Below, piece after piece: positions 1 through 5,200 of a stretch of 5,200 nt of DNA. How positions within the stretch are numbered: the stretch's first letter is position 1; every line of letters begins with the position of its first letter. Position numbers and translations under genes: made by a program. The notes under the pieces were generated by a model. It saw nothing but the letters and a program-made list of their open reading frames with translations. It made no database searches and was not told the DNA's origin. Origin of the DNA: Phycisphaerae bacterium (lineage in GTDB: Bacteria; Planctomycetota; Phycisphaerae; Sedimentisphaerales; Anaerohalosphaeraceae); contig PXAQ01000163.1 in assembly GCA_003567095.1 (NCBI GenBank), positions 1 to 5,200 of the forward strand. Direction: 5' to 3'.

Positions 1-146
1 CGCGCCGCATGAGCCTCGAGCAGACACTGGAATATATCCAGGACGACGAACTGGTCGAAATCACCCCGCAGTCCATTCGCATCCGCAAACGCCTGCTCAA
101 AGAAGCCGACCGCCGACGCCATGGACGCCGGACAAAAGCCACCTGA
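1..146 (+). CDS. typA: TypA/BipA ribosome-associated GTPase, C-terminal end (5' truncated by window)
   Basis: Only the last 47 codons are present; the reading frame begins at base 3 and ends at the TGA at 144-146. The peptide opens with [20 protein letters not shown] and continues through [12 protein letters not shown], which matches the conserved end of TypA/BipA: the MSLEQ-LE-I-DDELVE-TP-SIR-RKR block of the C-terminal domain unique to this family. TypA is a translational GTPase related to EF-G and LepA that binds the 70S ribosome and supports growth under stress, including ribosome assembly in the cold. The GTPase domain lies outside the window. After the conserved block there is a short basic tail ([13 protein letters not shown]), as is common in the variable end of the family. 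No strong terminator follows; the only candidate is a short GC hairpin at 202-218 (GGTGG/CCACC arms) without a T-tract. Identification rests on recognising the C-terminal motif. Confidence 0.9.
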   Translation, partial: RRMSLEQTLEYIQDDELVEITPQSIRIRKRLLKEADRRRHGRRTKAT

Positions 147-324
147 CCCCCAAAGCCGCATCCCCCAGCAAGCCGAAACCCACCCCGGCCCATCAACGCA
201 GGGTGGCCCGGGCCCACCAAAACCCATCGCCACCGGATTCTCCATCCCCGGCCCATGGCTATTTTTCTTTGTCAAAGAGCTATTCACATATTCGGTGGTA
301 TGACTAAATTGCACTTGAATTAAC

Positions 325-462
325 TCATAATTTGGGAAAAAGAAAATCAGTCACGGCAAAAAGCACAAACGCAAATACCGCAATCAATATGCCTAATGCC
401 CATAAACTTTCTTTGATCCACTCGTAGCGTTGCCCCAGCCATAACCTGAATAAAATTCTCAA
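325..462 (-). CDS. Possible 45-residue single-pass membrane peptide (or gene remnant)
   Basis: On the minus strand a frame starting with TTG (460-462) runs to a TGA at 325-327. It encodes a basic, amphipathic N-terminus (MRILFRLWLGQRYEWIKES if TTG is read as Met), then an uninterrupted hydrophobic stretch at about residues 20-38 (LWALGILIAVFAFVLFAV), then a short polar end (TDFLFPKL). Basic residues on one side of one clean membrane helix are what a real small membrane protein looks like, and a chance antisense frame rarely gives this. An in-frame stop lies three codons upstream, so TTG is the only usable start. No good ribosome binding site is visible; the nearest purine-rich run (GGCGGCGGGGG) is about 14 bases away. 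It could instead be the C-terminal remnant of a membrane protein whose front was lost in the C-rich patch. No family is recognised. Confidence 0.3.
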   Translation of the reverse strand: MRILFRLWLGQRYEWIKESLWALGILIAVFAFVLFAVTDFLFPKL

Positions 463-683
463 CGAACATCAGTTCGCCCCCGCCGCCGAATCGCCGACCC
501 AGACGAAACACCCGCCCTGCGCCCTGACCGGCCCAAAACACCCCCACCCGAGCCCTGCGAAAATGCCCGAACGACAGAAAACGTGAACAATTGCCATAAA
601 ATACAGAAAAAACGTACAATTAAACCGAATATTCAAAACCTGATACGAAAAGTTGCGGAATTGCTGACTTTCCAGTGTCAACC

Positions 684-712
684 TTGCAATGAAATCGTTT
701 TTTTGATATACT
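684..712 (+). promoter_or_regulatory. Sigma70-type promoter of the PQQ-propeller gene
   Basis: The -35 box TTGCAA (684-689) and the -10 box TATACT (707-712) are separated by exactly 17 bases containing a T-run. Both boxes are close to the TTGACA/TATAAT consensus. Transcription would start near 719-720, leaving a leader of about 70 bases before the ATG at 792. The leader ends in GGAAAGGA (778-785), a good ribosome binding site six bases before the start codon. Confidence 0.65.
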
Positions 713-791
713 TGTTGGCGTCGTAAAGAGTCAGTGGTGGCATTTTAACCGTTTTAATGGGAATTGTAAATTTAACTGGAAAGGACAATCA

Positions 792-2069
792 ATGAATCAT
801 TTCGGCCTATCTGTATTTATTTCATGCAGCATTCTGTTGGCCTCCGCAGTCGGGGACACGGGACTTTCCGGCAATTGGACGGGGTTTCGAGGTCCCACCG
901 GGCAGGGACATGCCGAGAACGTCAATCCTCCTTTAACCTGGAGTGAGACAAAAAACATTGTCTGGAAAACGGCGATTCCCGGCGAAGGCTGGTCTTCCCC
1001 TGTCGTGTATGAGGGATCGGTCTATGTCTCAAAAGCACGCCTTGATGAGGATAATAATCCCAGCTCGCTCCGACTGATCCGGCTGGATGCCGAAAGCGGA
1101 GAGATTGTATGGAACAAGCAAGCCTTGCCTTGGTCAGGTCCATCACCGAAAAGAGGGAACAACACCCATGCCAACCCGACCCCTGTGGCGGAAAATGGCC
1201 GAATCTATGTTCATTTTGGCCATATGGGCACAGCCTGCCTGGACACGAACGGGACCGTTGTCTGGCAACAGCAGGAGTTGCTTTACGGCCCACGGCATGG
1301 AAATGGGGGATCGCCCGTTCTGGTCGGCGATAAGCTGATCTACAGCGCTGACGGATCGCCCGAACCATTTGTGGTGGCTCTCAGTAAACAGACCGGCCAG
1401 GTAGCCTGGAAGACCATGCGTAACGCTGATCATGCGAGTAATGTGCATTCTTTTTCTACGCCTTGCGTCGTTGAGTATGACGGGCAGACTCAGATTATCA
1501 GCCCCGGCAGCGGCATTGTCGGCGCCTATGATGCCAAAGATGGCCGGGAAATCTGGCGGCTGAATTACGGCCGAGGCTATTCTGTGGTTCCTTGCCCGGC
1601 CGTCGGCCGGGGAAAGGTTTTTGTGTCAAGCGGCTATGGAGACAATACACTCTATGCCATCCGCCTGGGGGGAGCAGGCGATGTGACCGAGACCCATGTC
1701 GCGTGGGAGATAAGGGGAGCCCCCAAGGTCGTCTCTCCGCTCTATCTGGATGGGAATCTTTACATGCTTGCTGAAAATGGAATGCTGAACTGCCTCGATG
1801 CGGCCACAGGGGAGCTTCACTGGCAGGAGCAATTGGGCGGCCAGTTTTACGCCTCGCCGGTGTATGCAAAAGGCCGTCTTTACATATTAAACCAACGCGG
1901 CACAATGTGGGTCTTGAAACCCGGAGAAAAGGCTGAAATCCTGGCAGAGAACAGTCTGGACGAGCAGGCGTTCGCCACACCGGCATTCGCCCATAATGCC
2001 GTATTCATTCGCACGCGGGATCATCTCTATCGTATCGAAGAAATATCCGAAATCGTTAAAAACCAATAG
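792..2069 (+). CDS. Exported PQQ-like beta-propeller repeat protein
   Basis: The product has 425 residues. An N-terminal hydrophobic segment (about residues 4-20, FGLSVFISCSILLASAV) looks like a Sec signal peptide, so the protein is probably periplasmic or surface-exposed. The mature part begins with NWTGFRGPTGQGHAEN and PPLTWSETKNIVWKTAIPGEGWSSPVV, the typical opening of planctomycete PQQ-binding-like propellers related to BamB. Blade-ending motifs of the form LDxxTGxxxW recur at about residues 98-107 (LDAESGEIVW), 150-158 (LDTNGTVVW), 197-206 (LSKQTGQVAW), 246-255 (YDAKDGREIW) and 335-344 (LDAATGELHW), and -SPV- or -TPA-type strands open the blades. Length fits a single propeller. No catalytic domain of a quinoprotein dehydrogenase is evident, so the fold is well supported but cofactor binding and substrate are not. 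In Planctomycetota such proteins are abundant and mostly uncharacterised. The ATG is supported by GGAAAGGA six bases upstream and by the promoter at 684-712; terminator hairpins follow. Confidence 0.88.
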   Translation: MNHFGLSVFISCSILLASAVGDTGLSGNWTGFRGPTGQGHAENVNPPLTWSETKNIVWKTAIPGEGWSSPVVYEGSVYVSKARLDEDNNPSSLRLIRLDAESGEIVWNKQALPWSGPSPKRGNNTHANPTPVAENGRIYVHFGHMGTACLDTNGTVVWQQQELLYGPRHGNGGSPVLVGDKLIYSADGSPEPFVVALSKQTGQVAWKTMRNADHASNVHSFSTPCVVEYDGQTQIISPGSGIVGAYDAKDGREIWRLNYGRGYSVVPCPAVGRGKVFVSSGYGDNTLYAIRLGGAGDVTETHVAWEIRGAPKVVSPLYLDGNLYMLAENGMLNCLDAATGELHWQEQLGGQFYASPVYAKGRLYILNQRGTMWVLKPGEKAEILAENSLDEQAFATPAFAHNAVFIRTRDHLYRIEEISEIVKNQ

Positions 2070-2124
2070 ACTCCGTCCCCCAACGTTACATGCGCGCACA
2101 TCGCACTCAATCAGGCCGGAGCTG

Positions 2125-2152
2125 AAGATCGGGCTGAGCTGTTGCCGATCTT
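2125..2152 (+). repeat. Perfect 8-bp hairpin downstream of the propeller gene
   Basis: AAGATCGG (2125-2132) and CCGATCTT (2145-2152) are exact inverted copies around a 12-base loop. No T-tract of useful length follows, so on its own it is a weak terminator. It sits only ten bases before a second, longer hairpin and may protect the 3' end of the mRNA or work with that hairpin. Confidence 0.5.
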
Positions 2153-2162
2153 TGATGAGATC

Positions 2163-2215
2163 AGGGCAGCGTCTGATCAACGACAACAATCAGATGCTGC
2201 CCTATAATTCTTTTC
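2163..2215 (+). terminator. Rho-independent terminator of the propeller gene
   Basis: AGGGCAGCGTCTGAT (2163-2177) pairs with ATCAGATGCTGCCCT (2189-2203) over 15 base pairs with a single G-T wobble and an 11-base loop. The T-rich tail ATAATTCTTTT follows directly. The stem starts 94 bases after the stop codon at 2069. The stem is long and stable; the U-tract is interrupted, so efficiency is uncertain. Confidence 0.6.
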
Positions 2216-2241
2216 AGTTCACATGGTCAACACAGCAGCAG

Positions 2242-2285
2242 GCCCTAATTATTGAAATATTCAGGGCGTTTTGTTAGTCTTTTTA
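2242..2285 (+). terminator. Second terminator-like hairpin with T-rich tail
   Basis: GCCCTAAT (2242-2249) pairs with ATTCAGGGC (2259-2267) with one bulged base. The tail GTTTTGTTAGTC plus TTTTT runs to 2284. The stem is shorter than the one at 2163-2203 but the tail is more T-rich. Two terminators in series between the propeller gene and the oxidoreductase gene suggest that the two are transcribed separately. Confidence 0.45.
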
Positions 2286-2286
2286 A

Positions 2287-2292
2287 TATAAT
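2287..2292 (+). promoter_or_regulatory. Candidate -10 box for the Gfo/Idh/MocA gene
   Basis: A perfect TATAAT occurs just after the second terminator and about 180 bases before the likely start codon at 2475. No recognisable -35 box lies 16-18 bases upstream (the region reads AGGGCGTT), so an activator or another sigma factor would be needed, or the match is chance in AT-rich DNA. Confidence 0.25.
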
Positions 2293-2297
2293 AGAGA

Positions 2298-2337
2298 GTG
2301 TCGAATGAAAAACTATAGATTAAACGAGATTCAACAC
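2298..2337. repeat. Imperfect inverted repeat in the leader of the Gfo/Idh/MocA gene
   Basis: GTGTCGAAT (2298-2306) and ATTCAACAC (2329-2337) match as inverted copies at 8 of 9 positions with a 22-base AT-rich centre. It begins six bases downstream of the candidate -10 box, a position where a repressor operator or leader hairpin would act. This is suggestive only. Confidence 0.25.
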
Positions 2338-2462
2338 CTATAGGCCCTGAAATTGTCATTCACCATGAGATTTTTCCAGAACATCTGGATTACCGGAAAT
2401 ACACAAGACGAGCCAGATGTCGTAAAACGAAGCGATTGGTGATTTGTGAGAATTGTTATGTT

Positions 2463-2466
2463 GAGG
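2463..2466 (+). promoter_or_regulatory. Ribosome binding site deciding the 2475 start
   Basis: GAGG lies eight bases before the ATG at 2475-2477. The alternative in-frame start TTG at 2436 has no comparable site and would put 13 extra residues (MVICENCYVEVLR) in front of a complete Tat signal. Confidence 0.5.
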
Positions 2467-2474
2467 TATTGAGA

Positions 2475-3851
2475 ATGCTTATTGATCTAAAGAGTTCTTC
2501 ATCGATTAAACGACGTACGTTCCTGAGTGGAGCACTTGTGGCGGCGAGCTTGCCAACGGCTGCAGGCCGGTTGCTTGCACAGACGCCCGGCGTATCTGCC
2601 AATGAGAAAATCAATCTGGCCTGCGTGGGCATCGGCAATATGGGCGGCCGCATCGCCCGGCGGATCGGCGACTCGGATCTGGTCAATGTCGTGGCGGTTT
2701 GCGATGTCGATATGGGCAGTGAGATGACGGCCGCGACACTGGAACAATTCCCCGATGCCCGGCGGTTTACGGATTTTCGGCACATGTTTGATACGATGGC
2801 TAATCGGATTGACGCGGTGACCATCGGCACGCCGGACCATTCCCATTTTCCGATCGCGATGATGGCGATGACGCTGGGCAAGCATATTTTTGTAGAAAAA
2901 CCGCTGGCCAACACGTTTTATGAATGCCAGCTTCTGATGGCCGCCGAGAAAAAGTACAACGTCGTTGCGCAAATGGGAAACCAGGGCCATTCCGGGGCCA
3001 ACTATCACCAGTTCAAGGCCTGGACCGAAGCGGGCATCATCAAAGACGTGACCAAGGTAGTTGGGTTTATGAACGGTTCACGCCGCTGGCATGGCTGGCA
3101 GATCGATGGTTACCCGGAAGGCGAGTCCGTACCGGAGACGCTGGATTGGGACCTTTGGCACGCCGCACTGGGTGTCAAGCCGTTTAGCCACAAGTATCAC
3201 CCCGGCAACTGGCGCAGTTGGTATACCTACGGCAACGGGGCGATAGGGGACTGGGGGGCGCATATTCTGGACACAGCTCATCGCTTCCTCGAGCTGGGGA
3301 TGCCGACGAAAATTGAGCCGGTGCTGCTGGACGGGCACAATCATTACATCTTCCCGCAGGCTTCGACGCTTCGCTTTGACTTTCCGGCGCGCGGTGATAA
3401 GCCGCCGGTGGAGATGTTCTGGTACGACGGCACGGACAATCGGCCCACGACACCGCCGGAGCTTGAGGGACGCACACTGCGGGAGCGCGGCAAGCTCATT
3501 TTTTCCAAAGATCTGACCTTTTACGGCGGCACGCATCATGAGGCCCTTCGCATCGTTCCCGAAAGCAAACGGGTCCAGATACAGCCGGATCTGCCGCGTT
3601 TTCCGACGGGCCTGTCGGATCATTATGATAATTTTATTCTTTCTGTTAAGGGGCAGGAGCAGCCGCGCAGCTCTTTGGCTGTGGCCGGCCCGCTGACCCA
3701 GGTGTGCTGTCTGGGCAAGATTGCCCAGTACACCGGCAAAACGCTGACCTTCGATCCGGAAAGCAACCAGATTACCAACGATTATGGCGCCAATGCCCTG
3801 CTTTGGGGGCCGCCGCCGCGGAAAGGGTGGGAGCAGTTTTATCGGCTGTGA
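2475..3851 (+). CDS. Tat-exported Gfo/Idh/MocA family oxidoreductase
   Basis: From the ATG at 2475 the product has 458 residues. It starts with a twin-arginine signal: SIKRRTFLSGA (about residues 10-20), a hydrophobic stretch and a likely cleavage after LLA near residue 35. The mature part has an N-terminal Rossmann fold: CVGIGNMGGR (50-59) as the nucleotide-binding glycine loop, CDVD (76-79) at the end of strand 2, TPDHSHF (119-125) and the family hallmark EKPLA (141-145). The C-terminal alpha/beta domain includes NQGHSG (169-174) and GAIGDWGAHILD (255-266), carrying the Asp/His residues typical of the active site. Family members are NAD(P)-dependent dehydrogenases of sugars, inositols or amino sugars, often with tightly bound cofactor. 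Tat export of the folded, cofactor-loaded enzyme is common in Planctomycetota and Bacteroidota. The substrate cannot be read from sequence. The frame is also open upstream to a TTG at 2436, but GAGG before 2475 and the signal position favour 2475. Length is normal for the exported subfamily. Confidence 0.9.
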   Translation: MLIDLKSSSSIKRRTFLSGALVAASLPTAAGRLLAQTPGVSANEKINLACVGIGNMGGRIARRIGDSDLVNVVAVCDVDMGSEMTAATLEQFPDARRFTDFRHMFDTMANRIDAVTIGTPDHSHFPIAMMAMTLGKHIFVEKPLANTFYECQLLMAAEKKYNVVAQMGNQGHSGANYHQFKAWTEAGIIKDVTKVVGFMNGSRRWHGWQIDGYPEGESVPETLDWDLWHAALGVKPFSHKYHPGNWRSWYTYGNGAIGDWGAHILDTAHRFLELGMPTKIEPVLLDGHNHYIFPQASTLRFDFPARGDKPPVEMFWYDGTDNRPTTPPELEGRTLRERGKLIFSKDLTFYGGTHHEALRIVPESKRVQIQPDLPRFPTGLSDHYDNFILSVKGQEQPRSSLAVAGPLTQVCCLGKIAQYTGKTLTFDPESNQITNDYGANALLWGPPPRKGWEQFYRL

Positions 3852-3896
3852 ACACTAACTGTGGACAATGAAATGACTGAGTTATACGGATTTGGA

Positions 3897-4376
3897 TTAT
3901 TTCTCGTGCGTTATCCACTCGGTTTTACAGATGGATTTGATCTGTTGGTGTGTCAGTAGGTTCCACGCTTGGCTGGCCGCGTCGATCAGGTGCGGATAAT
4001 CTTTATCGATTCGCTTGCACAGATAATGCCTTTTCAGGTAGGCCCCCAAGCGTTCGGTCGGATTCCGCTCCGGGCTATACGGCGGCAGCGGGAGCAAGGT
4101 GATATTGTCCGGTACATTCAACGTTTTAAAGCCGTGCCATCCGGCCTGATCCAAGACCAGGACCACCTGTGTTTTCGGTCCGACCTGTTGACTGATAAAG
4201 TTCAGATGCGCGTTCATATAATCGGTATTGACGGTCGGTGCGATGAGAGCGGACGACTCGCCGGTTTTCGGGTTGACCGCTCCGAACAGATAAACCCACT
4301 CGTATTCGGTTTGCTTCAATGCCGTTCGCGTGGTCGCCATCGGCCGCGGACCGAATCTGAATGCCCTGGCGGTTAA
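3897..4376 (-). pseudogene. IS630-family transposase, C-terminal DDE fragment (degenerate)
   Basis: The minus-strand frame, open from 4376 to the stop at 3897-3899, encodes the back half of an IS630-type DDE transposase. Counting from the ATG at 4338-4340 (147 residues), TEYEWVYLFGAVNPKTGES (11-29) begins the conserved part, VLVLDQAGWH (61-70) holds the second catalytic Asp (D64), and LPPYSPERNPTERLGAYLKR (85-104) holds the catalytic Glu (E96). The N-terminal helix-turn-helix region and the first catalytic Asp, expected in a D-E-x-R-F-G motif just before this part, are absent. Upstream in frame one reads only a short AFRFGPRPM, in which RFG and PRP may be the fused edges of a small deletion, and then a TAA at 4377-4379. 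A complete IS630 transposase has roughly 330-370 residues, so over half is missing and the protein cannot be active. It lies tail-to-tail with the oxidoreductase gene. The opposite-strand frame over 3969-4376 is a shadow. Confidence 0.85.
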
Positions 4377-4407
4377 TTAAGTCGCAAAGGAGTTTATATT
4401 TGTAGCC

Positions 4408-4447
4408 CGGCCATCTTGGCCGTGTTCACGGGCTTCCAAGACCGTGA
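4408..4447. repeat. REP-like double hairpin next to the IS remnant
   Basis: CGGCCA/TGGCCG (4408-4413 and 4417-4422) form a tight hairpin with a 3-base loop. TCACGG/CCGTGA (4426-4431 and 4442-4447) form a second one with a 10-base loop. The middle also reads CCGTGTTCACGG (4420-4431), so the central CACGG can pair either with the CCGTG before it or with the one after it. Two small GC-rich hairpins in a spacer are the layout of repetitive extragenic palindromes. The minus-strand translation gives LEAREHGQDGRAT, a peptide of a kind I recall from spurious ORFs over repeated intergenic elements in Planctomycetota and Verrucomicrobiota; that recollection could not be checked here. Only one copy is in the window. 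Confidence 0.45.
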
Positions 4448-4476
4448 TACTTTAAGTGTGACACAAAAAGAGTGGA

Positions 4477-4534
4477 CTGCACAACAGCAGCATGGCTCTG
4501 AAGCAGCGGTGCTTCAGGAGGAGTTGTGCGGCAG
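4477..4534 (+). promoter_or_regulatory. Nested hairpin, candidate structured leader of the DUF6807 gene
   Basis: The inner stem is perfect: CTGAAGCA (4498-4505) and TGCTTCAG (4510-4517) around the four-base loop GCGG. The outer stem GCACAAC (4479-4485) and GTTGTGC (4523-4529) encloses it, and CTGC/GCAG (4477-4480 and 4531-4534) can replace or extend the outer end. The right side of the fold contains AGGAGGAG (4516-4523), a near-perfect anti-16S match partly buried in the stems and with no clear gene directly behind it. The structure ends 35 bases before the ATG at 4570. It could be a leader controlling translation or mRNA stability, or a small terminator-like remnant; no long T-tract follows. 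Confidence 0.4.
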
Positions 4535-4569
4535 AACTATCAATGGTTAAATGAAGAAAGGAATGTAAG

Positions 4570-5200
4570 ATGTTTAATCAAAAGTCATGGGTTCAGCCGT
4601 TTCTGTGGATTTCAGCGGCAGTGGTTTTTTTCGTTTGTGTCTCAAATGTGCACGCCGCAGCGCTGACGGTGTCGGTTGCCGTTGAGATTAATCATACGAT
4701 GGGCATGCATGTCCCTGTGCACGCCTCACTGGACTTGCCCGAGCAATTGCGGGGAGTCGATCCCGAGCAGATTTTAGTCACCCTCCGAGCGGCCGACGCG
4801 TCCGAACAGAGCACTGCCGGTCAGGTTGTACCGGCTGACGACGGCGGGTACGAGCTCTGGTGGATCGTCGAGGATGCCGCCGAGGCGCCAAGCCGGTGGC
4901 AGGCGGCGTTTTCAATCGGTCAGGTATCGGCGAATGAGCGGTTTTCGTGGGCGGGCAAGCCGGGCGATTACCTGGATTTGTTGTATAAGGGCCGGCCGGT
5001 GACGCGGTATATGTACGCCTCGGATACCTCAACCGTGCGGCGTGCCTTTGAGACCTTGAAGGTCTTCCACCATATGTTCGATGAAACGGGCCGCAACTTT
5101 ATCACCAACGGCCCCGGCGGGCGGTTTCCGCATCATCGCGGCATTTACTACGGGTTTAATCATCTGCACTATGACGGCGACCAGCGCGACGACTGGTGGC
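4570..5200 (+). CDS. Exported DUF6807 (PmoA-like) family protein, 3' truncated by window
   Basis: The frame begins at the ATG at 4570 and is still open at the right edge, giving 210 residues. AAGGA (4558-4562) lies seven bases before the start. Residues 8-29 (VQPFLWISAAVVFFVCVSNVHA) are a clear Sec signal peptide with probable cleavage after the VHA/HAA region. About residues 31-125 form a moderately acidic, strand-rich N-terminal segment (LTVSVAVEINHTMGMHVPVH onward). From about residue 135 the family core appears: DYLDLLYKGRPVTRYMY, then TLKVFHHMFDETGRNFITNG (163-182) and GPGGRFPHHRGIYYGFN (181-197). The HHRG-containing block is the hallmark of proteins annotated DUF6807 or 'methane oxygenase PmoA'; that name is a database legacy and does not imply methane oxidation. 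These proteins are common in Planctomycetota, often near Gfo/Idh/MocA oxidoreductases, and are suspected to act on carbohydrates. The C-terminal half is outside the window, so active-site completeness cannot be judged. Confidence 0.85.
   Translation, partial: MFNQKSWVQPFLWISAAVVFFVCVSNVHAAALTVSVAVEINHTMGMHVPVHASLDLPEQLRGVDPEQILVTLRAADASEQSTAGQVVPADDGGYELWWIVEDAAEAPSRWQAAFSIGQVSANERFSWAGKPGDYLDLLYKGRPVTRYMYASDTSTVRRAFETLKVFHHMFDETGRNFITNGPGGRFPHHRGIYYGFNHLHYDGDQRDDWW

Larger units (their letters stand above)
147..791. other. Long spacer between typA and the PQQ-propeller gene
   Basis: This 645-base stretch has no convincing large gene. Two patches, about 147-260 and 470-560, are strikingly C-rich and G-poor on the plus strand, and an AT-rich patch lies between them (about 257-460). 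The first patch contains CCCCGGCCCAT twice (at about 184 and 246) and a short hairpin at 202-218. The AT-rich patch carries a possible minus-strand membrane peptide, listed separately. From about 595 to 791 the DNA is AT-rich and holds the promoter and leader of the next gene. Open frames through the C-rich patches translate to proline/arginine-rich, low-complexity sequence and do not look like proteins. Confidence 0.6.
2070..2474. other. Structured spacer between the propeller and Gfo/Idh/MocA genes
   Basis: The first half holds three consecutive hairpins (2125-2152, 2163-2203, 2242-2267), at least two of them terminator-like, which should end transcription from the propeller gene. The second half (about 2287-2474) is AT-rich, contains a consensus -10 box and an imperfect inverted repeat, and would be the promoter and leader of the next gene. 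The reading frame of the downstream gene stays open back to a TAG near 2315, but the translated segment is basic and unfamiliar and precedes a clear Tat signal, so it is treated as non-coding. Confidence 0.6.

Noticed and set aside
121..303. Plus-strand 60-codon ORF beginning inside the end of typA
   Set aside because: It is proline/glycine-rich low-complexity sequence in a C-rich patch, overlaps the typA end in another frame, and has no ribosome binding site.
347..681. Two longer minus-strand ORFs (347-619 and 469-681)
   Set aside because: Their translations are Gly/Arg/Phe/Cys-rich readings of the C-rich patch. The overlapping short frame at 325-462 looks more protein-like.
454..726. Plus-strand frame open for about 90 codons
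   Set aside because: It lacks an ATG, begins in low-complexity C-rich DNA and runs through the promoter at 684-712; the translation resembles no protein.
2070..2204. In-frame continuation after the TAG of the propeller gene (45 open codons)
   Set aside because: It covers the terminator hairpins, and the propeller is already complete at 2069, so stop-codon readthrough is not needed.
1996..2277. Plus-strand ORF over the end of the propeller gene and the spacer
   Set aside because: It overlaps the propeller gene in another frame, spans two hairpins and has no recognisable features.
2445..2458. Lac-operator-like string TTGTGAGAATTGTT before the oxidoreductase gene
   Set aside because: It matches only one half of such an operator and lacks dyad symmetry; chance similarity in AT-rich DNA is likely.
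3969..4376. Plus-strand 135-codon ORF
   Set aside because: It is antisense to the recognisable IS630 DDE domain and its translation has no family features.
4778..5032. Minus-strand 84-codon ORF
   Set aside because: It is the antisense shadow of the DUF6807 gene, rich in Pro, Arg and Thr as expected from GC-rich coding DNA read backwards.

Overview
The window looks like chromosomal DNA from a Planctomycetota-like bacterium, probably a Phycisphaerae or Sedimentisphaerales relative. This is inferred from gene content, not from a marker gene. A secreted PQQ-type beta-propeller, a Tat-exported Gfo/Idh/MocA oxidoreductase and an exported DUF6807 (PmoA-like) protein are a combination typical of the large catabolic gene sets of that phylum. 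Coding DNA is moderately GC-rich, spacers are AT-richer, and the intact genes have ordinary Shine-Dalgarno sites.

Layout, left to right. Positions 1-146 hold the last 47 codons of typA/bipA (ribosome-associated GTPase). Positions 147-791 are a long spacer with two C-rich patches around an AT-rich patch; the AT-rich patch carries a possible 45-residue membrane peptide on the minus strand (325-462). A strong sigma70-type promoter (684-712) precedes the PQQ-like propeller gene (792-2069). The next spacer (2070-2474) contains three hairpins, at least two of them terminator-like, and then a possible leader for the Gfo/Idh/MocA gene, whose best start is 2475, not 2436. That gene ends at 3851. On the opposite strand follows a broken IS630-family transposase (3897-4376) that keeps only the C-terminal part of the DDE domain. 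It abuts a small REP-like double hairpin (4408-4447). A nested hairpin (4477-4534) lies just upstream of the DUF6807 gene, which starts at 4570 and runs off the right edge.

The three exported proteins are plausibly parts of one scavenging or sugar-processing programme outside the cytoplasmic membrane, but the terminators between the first two and the IS debris between the last two argue that each is a separate transcription unit, not part of one operon. No convincing new defence or mobile system is visible. The best leads are the structured leader before the DUF6807 gene, the REP-like element at the IS break, and the unlisted small membrane ORF.
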